Source of the DNA: Marchantia polymorpha subsp. ruderalis
Lineage: Eukaryota > Streptophyta > Marchantiopsida > Marchantiales > Marchantiaceae
Direction of reading: 5' to 3'
Length of the DNA: 64,000 bases
NCBI GenBank assembly: GCA_037833965.1
Contig: AP031354.1
Coordinates: 6,612,001-6,676,000, forward strand
This document shows positions 1 to 13,275 of the stretch, piece by piece. Position 1 is the first letter of the stretch. Every line of letters begins with the position of its first letter. Both the position numbers and the translations under genes were made by a program. The notes beneath the pieces were generated by a model, which searched no databases, was not told the DNA's origin, and was given only the letters and a program-made list of their open reading frames with translations.

Positions 1-1813
1 CTCACCGGTGTACTGTAATAACCCTCACGTACGGCAAAATTTTGCAGTGGCCTACCAAAGAGCTCGGTGCTCGGGAGTCAGTCAGAGGTGACTAGCGAAC
101 AGAAGTGTAAAAATGTAGGAGCCAGCGGAGTAAGAAAGTGATTCGCAGCGGAATGACTCAGCTCATGACAGGCGTGCCAACCCTCGGCGAGCACAGGAAG
201 TCAAAGACACCCGAGAGCCAGGCGACCGAACGAAGCGCCTCGCGGAGACGACAGAAATGAGCCCGGCATTGGACCGAGAAACTTTCGGAGCGGCGGGTGC
301 CAAGTAAGCACAGGAGAAGGCAGAAGGGGACGACGAAGGAAGGAAGCAGCCGGGCAAGGAAGAGGGCGAACGAGCGAGAGAAAGAGCAGCAGCAGCAGCT
401 ACAGAAGCGCCAGCGGGCACGGAGAGGAAGAAGCGCGCGGGTGAAGCTTTTTGGGAGGGTCAAGGAAGATTTGAGGGCCTGTGCGAGCGAGGGAGAGGCA
501 GAGAGTGGGGAGAGAGAGAGGAGACAAGTCGAAGGCGGAGGTGAAAGGAGGAATTCCGATGCAAGTCCATGTCCATGGATGACGAAGAGCTGTAGCGGTG
601 GTGGTGGTGGTGTGAGGAGTGGTAGGAGCGGAAGGCGGATGAGTTGCAGGAGTGGAGACGAATCCTGAAAAGGAGCGAGCAGGAAGGGAGGGGAGGAGGA
701 TGAGGAGGAGCTAAGGTGGAGGCGGAGGGGGAGGGAGGCAGGGCTCGGAGGAGGTGGAGGAGGAAAAAGACGGGGAGGGGAGAAGGTCAAGGGCAGCAGC
801 AGCAGTATCAGCGGCGCGTACCCGTGGGCGAGGCCAGGGCCATCGTTTGAAAGAATTGCGTGTGGGAACGACGATTGAGATTGAGTTCGTCCGGCCGGTG
901 TTGGTATTTCTATATCTCTTCGTTCGAGACATCGTTGGCGGCTCCGAGGAGATCTAGCAGTGTCTCGTATCAGTCCGGTGCTCGTAACGGAGAGGATTGT
1001 ACCCAAGACAAACCCTAAACAATTCTCTTTGCTGCGTGCCAATTGGTTCGGTTTTTCATATCTACATCCATCGACCTACCTTACCCGACCTTTCCTCTCC
1101 TTTTGATCTTCTCCACCTCGGTGACTCCTTCGTTTCGACCTCAGGACGACCTTCGTGGTCTCATCTCGGTCGTGTCTGGTTTCGGAAGGAAAGTCGGAGT
1201 TTATACCTCATAAGCGGCGTCAGGGGTTTTTCTTTGTTCCTGATCTTGGTTTGGCTTGGACTCGCCGCGTGGATTGGAGATTCGTCAATTGATAACTGAG
1301 ACTGCCCCCCTCAGTCTGTAGGCAATGTTTGCTGTGCTACAACGATCATACCTGCGCTGCTTTGGAGCTTTATTGCCTGATTATTTCCTGCGCTTTGCTG
1401 GTCAGGCTGAGTGAGAAGTTCTTAATATTAGTCTCTGACCGACTCATATGCCTAACCTCCTTTTACACATACCTTACTAGTCGGCAACACCGTGCGTTGG
1501 ACCGGACGCATCCTACGAGAGGCCGTTTTGGCCAGATTTGCAAATCTCACTGTCTTGACTTCGAGAACTCATTTTTGCCGCGAACTTTTGCTACAACACT
1601 GGCCTGGAGGTGGGAAGAAGATCTGACTACTTCATGCCGGCAGCGATTCTTGGGATCGGTGCAGATTATGTTTCGGTGCAATCCGCCGGAACGTGCCGAA
1701 AATGGAGTTGTTGAAACAAGGTGTTTGAGGATATTTGATCATTTCGTGACGGATTTGTTAGAGAGTCAAAAGAACAAAGGACAGGAAGTTAGTGAGACTA
1801 TTGTTGCTTGAGC
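1..1813 (+). promoter_or_regulatory. Promoter and long 5' leader of the RMR gene
   Basis: This stretch precedes the RMR start codon. Positions 240-780 are strongly purine-rich on the + strand (GGA/GAA/AGC runs), which makes long proline- and serine-rich open frames on the opposite strand that I regard as compositional artefacts. From about 1000 to 1813 the sequence is more balanced. A 47-codon upstream reading frame (ATG at 1668, stop ending at 1811) finishes two bases before the main ATG at 1814. I cannot locate the transcription start or tell whether a leader intron is present. Confidence 0.5.
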
Positions 1814-4399
1814 ATGCCTCCTCTGGCAGCGGAGGCAGGATTGGCCAGCAGGATTGTGAGCCACAAAGAAATCATGCTGTCGCTAGCGGGACTCTCCCTT
1901 CTTCTTCTCACTCTTCTTCTTGGAAGGGTGAGCGCCACCGTGGTCTTGATGACGTCAACGAACGAGACTCTTCAATTTTCGGATATGGAATCTAGCTTCG
2001 GTGAGCTTTCTGCCCAGGTTGACCGTCTCAGCGATGCCTATTTGGATTGTTTCTTGTCAGCGCCCGTACCATGCGATGATTTAAAGCCTTTTGCACTGGC
2101 TGGCGGTGACCCTTAGTTGTGTTCGTTCTTTGTTTCTATCCTCGATTTGTGCTTTGTAGGCTCCTTTGTTTTGGGTTTTGGAGGTCAGGTTTGAGTTTGT
2201 CTCTTATTCAACATGGGCATGAGTGTAGGGGATTTGCAGTATCCTTTAGATCCATCCACATGTATGGGCTCTTGATTGTGGGTTTCTCGCTGGGGTGTCC
2301 AACCGTACACATTCGAGTCAGTTGTGTGGGACTTCTCTTCTCTTCGACAGTATCTTTGTATCCTAGTGTTGTACTGAAGCCTTCCACCAGTGTCGAATGG
2401 AAGATTGGTTTCTTCTCTGATAGCTGATAGTGTTGAACAAACATTCTGTCGTTTTAGATGCTCATTGCTTTCCCTACCACCATTGGGTTGTACTGATTTT
2501 TGTTCAACCCTCACGGAAGGAGTCTTCACATCTACTTTGCGGCATAGTTTCAGATCATGGATCATAAATCTGAACTGGCAACATTCAATGCCTCCTGTGC
2601 AGTTTTTCACTCCTACGCTGAGATTCAGCATAGGAGTAAGAAATTAGAAGCGGATTTGGAATCCTGATGACGCTCGATTGACCCATTTATCTACAAGTCA
2701 GAAGTGCAGTCGCAGGAGAATCATCGCTTACGTGTTTGCCGTGAGCTCATCTGATCTGGATATGGAGCTTTGACTAATATTGTTCTGGATGTGGGCAGCA
2801 TAAAGCTAACAAACCGGATTCTTGTCAAACTGCAGCTGCGAGAATACCTGCAGCGGGAATTCTTGGAGTAATCTATGCCGCTGAACCCGCCAACGCTTGT
2901 ACAACACTTACAAATGCCCCCATTCCAGAGAGGGGTTTATTCTCATCGTTCGTCGTTGTAAGTCGGGGTGATTGTACTTTCGAGAAGAAAGTACGAGTTG
3001 CACAGGCTGCAGGTTTTCACGCGGTCATTGTGTACAACAACGAAGACAACCATGATTTGGTCACAAGTGAGTAATATTTATGGGCCTCTATGTAGAACCG
3101 TCATTACGATGCTAAAGGCGAAAACAATATATCTAACCTGTTAAAGATCTGATCCTGGCGCAGCTGTTATGCTCATTTCTGAAATTACACTACACCATCC
3201 AGTGTGCTGATTGTAAATTACCGTCTGGCTCTTGGATCAGTGTCTGGGAATGGTGCGGGGATACGAATTCATGCTGTGTTCGTTTCGAAATCTTCTGGTG
3301 AAGCTATCTTGAGCTTTGCCGATGACGTCGGCACCAGTTGCTACATTCGGCCAGCTTTCGAGAACACAGCGTGGTCAGTCATGGCTGTGTCATTCATATC
3401 ACTTCTTGCGGTGGCGGCCGTTTTGGCGACATTCTTTTTTGTTCGACGTCATCGACTGCGCCATCTGGGCAATAGATTACTTCAAAATCGAGAGTCCCAA
3501 GGAATGAGCTCTACGGAGGTGAAGGCCTTGCCAATCATTATTTTCAAATGTATTGGAGATGGCAATGGTACGGCGGAAACTTGCGCGATATGTCTCGAAG
3601 ATTATGAACCTGGAGATAAGCTGAGAATGTTGCCTTGTCATCATGGTTCGTATTCCTACGCCCGTTATTTTCGTGATAGTTAGCCTTTGTGTACCGAGTT
3701 CGTGCTTCAAAACACTCATGCACTCACAGTTAGCTGTTCTATATCGATATCCGTGTCTCAGAAAATTCCTGCATTGTACACGAATCCTTGCATCTCACGT
3801 ACAAGGAGAAGATTGCTATTCTTACTACTGTTTTGCATCACATGAGAGGTGGCACCTGAGTGCCAGGAAACATGATTTGTTTTGGTTTTTTCTTTCTTGC
3901 TAGGGTTTATTGGCCCAGAGTTTGAATTTAGCTCTTTTGTATCGTTTTTGTGGTTTTGGTAGATGTCAGTTACTAGTATCTGGATGACGCCAAAGATATA
4001 ACCCACTGAAGGAAACAGTTATAGTTCTTTTTGGTGTTCGTAGTGCTCGTTCATAGAGCTTTTTCTTGTCATTTTCATGTTACTTATATGGTAATGGCGT
4101 CTCACCAATGGCTTTCTTGTGATGCAGAATTTCATACCGCATGCATTGATCAATGGCTGATGACAAGAAGACCATTTTGTCCTATATGTAAGAGAGATGC
4201 TCACACGAAAACTACTGAACCTCCAGCTTCAGAGAACACACCATTACTGGGTGCATCTATGCACCTACCTGTACCAACAGTTACATCCATTGCCGCCACT
4301 CAAACCTCCCCTAGTGGATCTCCTGTGCAATCAGGATCACGGTCCTTGGGGTTACAAACTTCACATTCATATCCAGGTCACGGAGGAGATTTGTGTTGA
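1814..4399 (+). CDS. RMR: RMR-type PA-TM-RING-H2 protein (vacuolar sorting receptor / E3 ligase family)
   Basis: Four exons: 1814-2000, 2836-3066, 3241-3645 and 4128-4399. All three introns are GT-AG and phase 1, giving 364 residues. ATG 1814 is the first in-frame Met; ATG 1874 begins directly at the hydrophobic signal peptide (LSLLLLTLLLGRVSA) and would give 344 residues. Domains in order: signal peptide, protease-associated (PA) domain to about residue 170 with conserved CTFEKKVRVAQAAGF and YNNED, a membrane helix at about 183-206, a basic R-rich stop-transfer stretch, a KALP motif near 234, then a C3H2C3 RING-H2 finger (CAIC...CHHEFHTAC...CPIC, about 254-297) and a Ser/Thr/Pro-rich tail. 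Plant RMR proteins sort cargo to protein-storage vacuoles through the lumenal PA domain; the cytosolic RING suggests ubiquitin ligase activity. All eight zinc ligands are present. Exon joins were made by eye but keep frame throughout and match the family order. Confidence 0.9.
2609..2637. repeat. Short inverted repeat in RMR intron 1
   Basis: Two 13-base arms (actcctacgctga and tcagcataggagt) face each other across three bases with one mismatch, inside the first intron of the RMR gene. It could fold as a small hairpin. I have no evidence for a function, and it is too short to be a plant microRNA precursor by itself. Confidence 0.4.
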
Positions 4400-6480
4400 G
4401 TCTGATTTGTTCTCTAAAGAGCCATCTGTGTGTGACTCACGGTGCAAAACACCTTTCCTAGTGATAGCCGTGGAGTGGGACTCGTTATGTGCTGTGAGAA
4501 CTATTTCTATCTCAAATGCCCTCCAATGGCTGCCAAGTCTTCTTAGACGTAATCTGTCCAGATTAGGATGAGTGAGGATTGGGGAGTGTGCATGTGAAGG
4601 AGGAACACATTCTCTGTTGTACATTTGTATTACTTACTTGAGCATCTGTAGAAAACCAAAAAAATCCACAAGGCTCTTCATGGTTTTCGGTCAAGAGAGG
4701 AAGAGCATCATATGGTAAAAATAACTGAACACACAGGTTAGGTGGCCTAATGAAGGCAATTTTAGGTGCTGAAGTCAAACCCATGTTATGTAACAGGTGT
4801 ATCACCCCTTCCAGTTACCCGTCTTTCCTGCTCTTTATCCTATAAATTGCTTCTAGTTGATCAGTGGTCCCAGTCTGGGCTATTGATGGTTGTGGAAGCC
4901 GCAGCTTCTGTTTGGGGCAAGTTTGCACAACGTTTCAGTTTGGTTAAAATGTGGATAGGAGATCGATCGCCTGCTGTTGGTTGTGACCTTATCTTGCTAC
5001 CTGACATTTGAAGATTCTGTCCTGAGTGGAGACTAGAACTTTGTGGTCTTGTATATAGAAGAATTATGCCTCATACTTTTGAGACATAGATTCAGAATTA
5101 CCGAGGTGTGTTTTGCTTTTTGCGGAAGAATGTAGATTACCGTACTGTAAAACCTGGGTGTAGGTTTTACAAGTTGGAAAAAAGAGAGACTGGATTTTTC
5201 CTTTTATGGATTTATCTCGGAAGGTTTTAGGCCTTGGACTTTAGTGCCATAGTAAGTTCTGCTCAACATCTGTTGACCTATCAGGTCTCTTTCCAGGATG
5301 GAATCTTCGGTTCGGCTTCCAATATTCCACCACGTATCTTGAGCACTTCTTTGAATTGATTTGATAATTTGGTTCATGTGATATAGCTACTCCAGCTGAT
5401 TGAATGGATTGCATATGAAGAGCTATTGTTGTGCTTCTTTTCTACATTGCCATTTATTGCCCAAGTTCGATGTGTTGTAGTCTTCTGTTCCTTATGGGTT
5501 GGGTTGTTATGATTTAACGCCTGTAGCATTGTCCATGTTTTTTAAGGGATCCTTCATTTTGGAAGACCTCTGATTGGACTTCTTTTGTGCTGAAGAAATT
5601 ATAGAGCTTAGAGTTTTGGCAACAATGTGGTAAAACCTTGAAGAAGCTGTCAACGCCTCGATCAGCTTCCAGCTTGATGCGCTGGAAGTCTTTCACCGTA
5701 AAGGTGGGCAGCTACATGCATGACCTTGGCTCTTCTCGAACATAGAGTAATCTTAATATTAAAGTATTGGGTCCTACGTCTGGTTTAGTCTGTTTGAGGC
5801 ATGACACGTGGTTCATCAGCGGCTGGGCTGATAGTATACAGTACTCTGGAGAGACATCGATTCGGTGATTTGATACTTGTGAGTGCTTGACAAACATGCA
5901 GTAGGGATAGATTTATTGGTCACATGCTGATCTGAGAAGAATGTTAATGCGCTGAAGTCTAGTCGGTTTTAAGGTTGTATTCCTCTGTAACAGCTGCAAG
6001 TTGTTCGACTAGGAGTTGTGGTTTTCTCCTGCATGTTACCCAGAATGCAAAGTGCAGAGGAAAGTAGGAGTATGTTGGCGAGAAGATAGAGAAACTTTCT
6101 CCCTTGATAAGTAATGTCCTTTCGCAAAGTTTTTGTATCTGAGGTGGATTTTTTCTGTGAAGTTGAATATATTAGTGAATTACGAGGGCTGTGCACTTTG
6201 AAGTGTTCAATTCTAGAGTAAAATTCATGTCTGAAGATCCTCAATCACCACACACAAACGGAAGCTAATATTGGAGTGTAAGCTGTTTTGCAACACAACG
6301 ATAATATCTTGCAGTTCGTTTTTATGTGAGGATAGGTCAGAATCTGCCTCCGAGCGCTGAAAGTTTGTCTTAAACGAATTTCTAGCAAAAAATTCTGACT
6401 TCTTGAAACCACATTTGTGTAATATACCCAAAGATAGTGCAAACTCTTACGCTTCACCGCTGAAAATTATTTGTAAAATT
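4400..6480. other. 3' flank of the RMR gene, no gene seen
   Basis: This holds the 3' untranslated region of the RMR gene and then intergenic DNA of intermediate composition. Open frames on both strands are under about 125 codons, show no family resemblance and mostly overlap each other. No RNA gene or repeat was recognised. Confidence 0.5.
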
Positions 6481-8381
6481 TTTTCCCGTAAACCATGACC
6501 GGTATATATTCAATAATACTGGAGGGCTTTTTAAAGTGTCATACTGTCATGACTAGCTCACCAAACAGGAAAATGAATGACTCTGCGGCTTCAGCAGGTG
6601 ATATCAAGGACTGAGATAATGAGGTTGCCAATTAATTGGGACGAAACTTGACCAAAACCGCAACCCTCGTGCAGGGAGTCCTGTGAAAGTGACGATAGAA
6701 CATTGGCTCTCGTACATGGCACGTCAGCGCCTATTCACCCCACATACACTTTAGAGTTCAATACACATTGCAAACCTTAAAATTAATGAGAATATGGATC
6801 TAGACAATTGGAAAAAACGCGGATATGAACTTAGTCTGTGGTAAAGTATATTCTATCCGTATTATAGTAGTTTCAAAGATGTCTTTCCCAACTCATACAA
6901 CGAAGAAAAGATATAAATCTGAATGTCAGGAATTGCAATTTTCAGCATCCTAATTGAATTTTGACCCAAGAAGGTTGAATATAACCTAGAAACTCAAGGG
7001 TTTGAACAGTTTCTAACTGAAGCTACAAACTCGAAGTGGTATCGAGACAAACTATAATATATCTGGACTCGTATTAGAGATAATGCGAATCAAATTAAAA
7101 TGAGGAAATTTTGGACTGGAGTCTTCATCTGATTAATAACAATATATATTGTATTAGAATAATGCACTGAGAATTCTAGCGATCCCTAATTAGATTGTAA
7201 ATCTATACTGGAACACACTATCCTGACGATTGGTAAGAAACATTCAAACATTCCAAATGCTACAATCCTCGCTCCAACTGTGATTTCAACGTAACCTAAA
7301 AATAAAAATGAACAAATTTAAGGAAGTCAATCAAGAGAAACAAGGGTAATCAATTAAGACAGAAAATTTACCTAGAATCATATTAAGTTGTATATTGATA
7401 TAATCGAAGAAATAAGGTGGATTAGGACCCGACACCATCACAAATTACACGTATGAAACCAAACTACTAGGATGGAGCTAAATTCCGAAACCATTACAAT
7501 TTACACTTATGTCTAAATGCTATGTAATAATGATTGTTGCATTGTCATTTTTGGCATATGAAGAAGGATCAAAATTGACGAAGAATGCTAGAAAACAAAC
7601 ATCATATAAACAATGTCTAAACAGAGGAAGATGACATGCAATTTAATCACAACACTCACGTTGATTGTGCATATATCAAGTGAAAAAGTCTTTATACTTT
7701 GAGAATAAATAAGTTATTTGTGAATGTGAAGTTGGAGAAGGAGGATGAACAAAGGAGAAAAGAAACTCATTATTTTTGAACATAACATTTACAAAATATA
7801 ATACAAGGAATCATGAGCGAACTTTTTACGGTATATATGATTCATAATGTGAGTATTATACACTAATGAGGTAATCACATAGTCTAACAGCTATGGAAAC
7901 ATAAACAGAATACTCTTAAGTCAGCAATGACAAACAAAATGAATGCTTAATGATAATTTTACCTTTTGGATACTTATGTTAAGAAATGGTATATAAAATA
8001 AAGTCAAAAGACTTAAAAAAGGATTGACAATCAAAATATATTCATCGATCTTACTAGAATCAGTCTGAGATATTATCGAATATATTTTTAGCATAAGTTT
8101 ATATGAAAATCACATCATGATAGACGTTACAAGGTTTTTTATGTTCAACTATTGATTCATAACTTCACATATCCAGATTGGTGTAAAAAATTGCGTGTTA
8201 TTACAATTTCTATTGTAATAATCTAACTCAGAAGCAGAAATATACATTAAAATTCACTAACTAGATATAATTTTTTAAACTATCAAAGTTTCATATGTGG
8301 AGTGTAGTAATGTTTTATGAACCACTTAAATTGGAATAAAATGGAGCTAAAACATGTAACATATACGTCCACTTTTTTTCC

Positions 8382-8419
<38 letters not shown>

Positions 8420-8420
8420 T
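8382..8420. repeat. (TA)n(CA)n microsatellite
   Basis: A run of alternating TA is followed by CA repeats within AT-rich block 1. Confidence 0.9.
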
Positions 8421-8739
8421 GATCATCATTAAATCATGATTCTCTGCTAAACTCTTCAGCTTGTTGAAAAATCCAACGCATTCAATTGAATCAAATAAAT
8501 CCATGATTGAACATAGAATTTAACATGTGAGACGATAGATTGCAATGCATTTTTGTACAAATTTATGAATCTTCGTATTCTAATCGTCAAACTTCCAGCA
8601 CCAAGATTCAAAAGAGATTTGAATCTATTAACATTTATGCAATAAACATGTCATGCATATAAAATATTAAAATAATAAAGTGAAAAATTTGTAATTATTT
8701 TCTAATTATGGACAAAGTGATAAGTTACATGTCAAATTT

Positions 8740-9010
8740 AGGATTGGACACTGTGAAGTGGATCTTCAAAAATTTAAGAATACTAAACGTCATAATTTTT
8801 GTTGGATACCTTATTAAAAAATGCAAATTTTTTGCTAGATTACAAAGATGTTGATTATGTACAAGACAAGAGTCAGTTTACAATTTCATATGTGTTTATA
8901 CTTGGAAATAGATATGTCGATTGGACATTTACTTTGCATAAAAATATAACTGGAGTGAAGAACATTATCTAGTTGGATAGATTGAAGCATGATGTTATTG
9001 ATAGTTAAAA
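8740..9010 (+). mobile_element. Fossil Ty1/Copia fragment (RT-RNase H junction)
   Basis: Conceptual translation of the + strand resembles the Copia segment joining reverse transcriptase to RNase H, including the Y-V-F-x-L-G-x-x-x-V-x-W signature of the RNase H domain. The copy is old and heavily decayed with many breaks, and no LTRs could be assigned. Confidence 0.5.
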
Positions 9011-9439
9011 TGTTTTAAATCTTGCAACAATTTAAATGATGATAGCAAGAGGAAACACCTGGACATCAGATTTCATTTTATGAGAGATGTACATCATATG
9101 AAAATATTCATTAAATTTAGAGATATTACATGAAAATAATAATAATTGCTCTTTACTTTTCTTAACATAAAATATATTTGTAGTAATTTAAAAAGTAGAA
9201 AGTGATTAAATCATATTTTTTTTGGAATAATGATAAGGCAAAAGAATGGGATGAAGAATTCTGTAAAAATTTGGTAAAACCTAGCAAGCTTGAGGAAGAT
9301 AGAAATCCATCCAAAAAATACGTTTAGCCTTGCAGCTCCTTTCAAATCCAGTATTAATTGAACCCATGATATCAAAAGTATCGAATTAACTTGAAGACAT
9401 GTTGATTCAAACATTATCACTCAGAAATTCTCTTGTTGT

Positions 9440-9643
9440 TTGTTTTGGCTAAATTGGCTAGCTCTTCCTAAAGTTGATGAAGTGCTTGCCTCTCCGGCAA
9501 TGCACAATAACCAAGCCATAAAAACATGTCTAGACGAAAGAATAACTCGCCACGTTCAAGCTCAAGCAAAATGGAGGGCAGAGGGAGAAATCGACAATTT
9601 GAAGTATTTTTTTGACGTTGTGATGGTCAAAAGATTTGCCTGA
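9440..9643 (+). pseudogene. Coding-like fragment of unknown family
   Basis: Directly after AT-rich block 1 the composition becomes gene-like. One frame stays open for about 67 codons without an early ATG, ending at a TGA at 9641-9643. The predicted peptide is charged and helix-prone (ERITRHVQAQAKWRAEGEID) and ends in FFDVVMVKRFA. It may be a terminal exon or a captured gene fragment. I do not recognise the family, and no partner exon was found nearby. Confidence 0.3.
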
Positions 9644-10523
9644 AGCTGAAATCTCAGTTCGTATGCTTTCCTTCCGCCGTCTTCGAACTAAGGGTCAGAG
9701 GGCCTTCCCATCTCGTGCATCACTCCACTAACGGACAAGATTTCATGTATGGAACATCTCAAACGCCGGAGAGTATATTGTATTTCCCATCCACATCTCT
9801 TTCACCCGCTCTCATATGTTATATTATCTTTCCTCGCTACTTGGCAACAGAAGTAGCCCACAAGGTCCCATCGCCTGAGGACTCGCCAGCAACTAACCTT
9901 ATGTGCATGATGTGTAAGCTGTGTATGCCATAAGCTTCATCTCAAATAATCTTTATCCAGCATTCCACGAGATTTCAGTTCTCACTGATTTATTTATCGA
10001 GTGTCTTTACATCAATTGTCTTGGTCACTTTCGAAGCAAACTGCTCACCATCCTCGCACGGAAATCTCAGTTTGAATTGATAACTCACACGAACTTCGTA
10101 CAAATATAAGGTTTCCCAAAGTTTCCGGTTTCCCAAAGTATATCTTGTTGAAACAATTGAACCAAAATGCAAACCTCCCATGTCCGAACAAAAACCTCCA
10201 TCAAAAGTTTGTATACTTTTGATATGGCAGGAGAATAAATAGTCTGGAGACATATGAACCGAAACGCACACCACAACACCGAACAAAGATAGCCAAATTA
10301 TTTAACTTAAACCTAGACCGACAGAAATAATATTAGTGAAAACAATTTCACTGAACAACTCATTGGCCAGTGAACAAAGTGTTCAGTAGGCGTTGCAGTG
10401 GGTTAGTTAGAAGTTCAGAGATCTGCAGCAAACATGGAAAAACCTGATAAGGGATTAAGGGCCGCGACGGATGGCGACGATCGATAACAAACTCACCGAA
10501 TAGGAGGTGATTGTTGTCGTAAC

Positions 10524-10883
10524 TCAGTGAGTGTGCAGCAAAGCACACAATGCAGTCCAGATGAGCGAATGAGTTCTGGGCACATGGGTCTGTAGGCTCC
10601 AAATTTCATATACTTTCCGCCTTAAGTTTGAAAGCATAAGTTTTAGGAAAAGCCATGGATCAGGGAGCACGAGGCGGTTGTCGAATGTGCATGAGGAGTC
10701 ATCGTCGTCGGAGTGTAAGAGGAACCGCCAACCCTCGCTGTTCACACTAGTCTTCAACTTAGCTCGCCTTGAGGAATCAAGCAGTCTGGCCATGAGCCCA
10801 AATTGTCGTAGACAAGAATCTGGGCTCATCGGCTCCGCGCACATTCGTGCATGAGCAGCACAACATACTCTACTCGTTCTCAC
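10524..10883 (-). pseudogene. Coding-like scrap with D-D-x-S-S...F-D-N-R motif
   Basis: The - strand frame contains EGWRFLLHSDDDDSSCTFDN, followed shortly by P-x-P-W-L-F. A second scrap at 36350-36532 on the same strand carries a similar arrangement (WFRCDDGSSDIISFDNRFAL). Two related scraps with spacing differences suggest a repeated family in this genome rather than chance. I do not recognise the family. No start, promoter or partner exon is evident, so it is probably a degraded copy. Confidence 0.3.
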
Positions 10884-12949
10884 TGTTGCAGTCGAGTGGA
10901 TGGATCAATCCACAGAGGCTCGGACCCAGGGTCCTCCTCTGTCGGAGGACCTCCTGAAGTCCTGTCTTTGGCCGGCCATGAATGTATGAAAGAGATGAGA
11001 TGTCTAGACTCTGCGAAAGATTTGGACGTAATCATCATCCTCATAGCAATGTAATGCATTGCATGGTTCAATCATCTTTTTCAGAACTACAAAATTAACA
11101 CTCCGCTACCAACACTTGCTCTCGGCGCTCTCACCCTAAACCCTTCATTTCATGAAACGTAGTTATAAGTTTATTATGCATATATACACGCTTGCAACAA
11201 GTTGCAGATCTCAATGCAAGGAATCTCCAATCGCTTTTAGCGGCAAGTACAACAATATAGCATTATTTGTTGTGCGAAACTTGCAGATACGCCATCGAGC
11301 GAGGAGGAAAACAAGGCCCGGACGAATCTTGCATGTTAGAAACTTGCGAGCAAAGTTGAAACTTGTCAAGATGAAAATCATTTATTAAATCGGACATATC
11401 CACAAGGAGATATGCGCATGAAGATGCTAATAGCGTGTGCATTGAGAGCGGCAGCATTAGAAAAATGGGTGCAGATCCAGTCCGGACCAGTCCACTGCAA
11501 GTGTCATGGAGTATTCCGATGTCCCCACGCAAGTGGCGAGGCTTTTCTCAGCGATTGAGAAACGCAAAATGAATGTTTGGGACGCGTAGTTGAAGTTGCT
11601 CGGGAGGCGAATTTTTTCAGAACATAAGGCTCATTGGAATGAGTTTCAATAAAAAAGAACCCCACTATTTCAAAAGTCAATGCCAGCTCAATCATGAGGA
11701 AGCTCACTATCATGCAGAGCAACATTTTATGCTCGTTGCTTGGGCAACCCATGTGCACATCCCCATGTCTCATATTTGTTTGCCGATCTTTGTTTGCGGA
11801 GAATGGATGGATCGTAGCGGAAAATGGTGACTGACTAACCGATCTAGCACATGGAAACTTGAAATAACTAAATCTGGAAGTGCGCGTGTTGTCACTTGCA
11901 TGATGGATGATCCGAGATCATACCCTTTTCAATAGAGTACAAAGACAGATTTCAGTCAGTCAAACCGAACTGCAGACGTTAAAAATCAGAAGAATGTTCC
12001 GCTCGCCAACTTGTCGAGCATGGCCAGGCCAGGCACGCTCAAGGAGGGCGACTTCATGGTGGAGCTCACTCCTCTCAGAATCTATACGTGATAAATGATG
12101 ACAGTCCTGGCGTCCCAAATCTACATTTGTGTCACTTTGTCAACAGTTGGCCCTCGCTCGGTCACTCCTCTGGACCTGCTCTCCACTGTTCGGCACTATC
12201 CACTCTCCTCCTCCTCCTCCTCCTCATTGAATCATTTAGTGATTTCAACTCTAAGTCATCTCATTAAGGGAGTAATTTAATCTGGTCTCCCACCGTGACT
12301 GGCAACGAACAATGATGAAAACGTTGGAGTCCAGACTTTTCAGGTTTTCTAGAGCATCTGGCGTCGTATCTTGGAACGATGTCTCACATCTCTTCTGATC
12401 AGCTACAGTTTGAAAGATGCACCAGCAAAGACTAATGTTGCTTAGCATCTTATCATTGAATTTCAGTTAGTGGAAGTACTGTACTGGCTGTACAGTGACG
12501 TACAGGATTCACTCCATTCACTTTCTTTCTTTCCCTCTCTCTCTGTCTCTCTCTATCTCCGCTTCTCACATTGTTCGGTGAGCTTCATCCTGGACCAGAA
12601 TCCAGTCCATGGGATGGTACATTTGTGCCTCCAGGCCATGCATGAACTCAATCTAAAGCCGGAACTTCTAAACTTGTTTTGGAACACTTGCGAAGCATCT
12701 ATTGACTGTCGTAAGCTCAAGTCCTGTTGCTCGTTCAAAATGAGGTGCCGTACTCATCGTTCACTCACTTGCATTGATCCATGAGCTGCAGTCTACGGAA
12801 TGTACGTCTGTGCATCTGGTCCAGTAACTCCAAAGCTTTTCTATTGTTTCCATCAGCTGAGTCTATTAAGCTCGAAACTTGAGAACTGATTCTCAACACT
12901 AGACAGACACTGTTACGGTACTAGACTTAGGAGTACCTCGGTAGTCTTC

Positions 12950-13275
12950 CCATCGGAGCCGCCGTACTCATCTCTCGCTAACTTTCAGAGCTGAGCTAGG
13001 ATGAGGTGACGGGATGGTACGATTCTGCATTTGCTTCAGTCTGTATCCTTGAATTCTCGGTTAGTCCCCATGACTGAATCTAGTTTAGCTTTGACAAGCT
13101 CGGGGAAGTTTTTTAAGCCCTCTGAATCTGTCTCATAGATCCGTCTTTTATCTGTTGTAGGGTCGGCTCCTGGAGGTCTCCCCTCAGCACACCATACTCA
13201 TCTCCCGTACTCATCTCTCACACACTTGGCAATGCTTTGGTAGGTGAGCTAAGATGAGGATCAGGAATGGTGCAG
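12950..13275. repeat. Diverged local duplication
   Basis: Two blocks about 243 bp apart each contain GTACTCATCTCTC followed by a GAGCTA(G/A)GATGAGG segment and GG(A)ATGGT. They look like an old tandem duplication of non-coding DNA with insertions between the matched parts. Confidence 0.4.

Larger units (their letters stand above)
6480..9420. other. AT-rich block 1 (transposon-derived)
   Basis: Base composition drops sharply to AT-rich with few CG dinucleotides. Open frames are short. A (TA)n(CA)n microsatellite lies at 8382-8420 and a decayed Copia fragment at about 8740-9010. I see no host gene. The composition fits old, methylated and deaminated mobile-element DNA. Confidence 0.6.

Noticed and set aside
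158-1042. Long - strand frame of 294 codons opposite the RMR leader
   Set aside because: It is proline-, serine- and leucine-rich low-complexity sequence caused by the purine-rich + strand; no domain and no plausible gene context.
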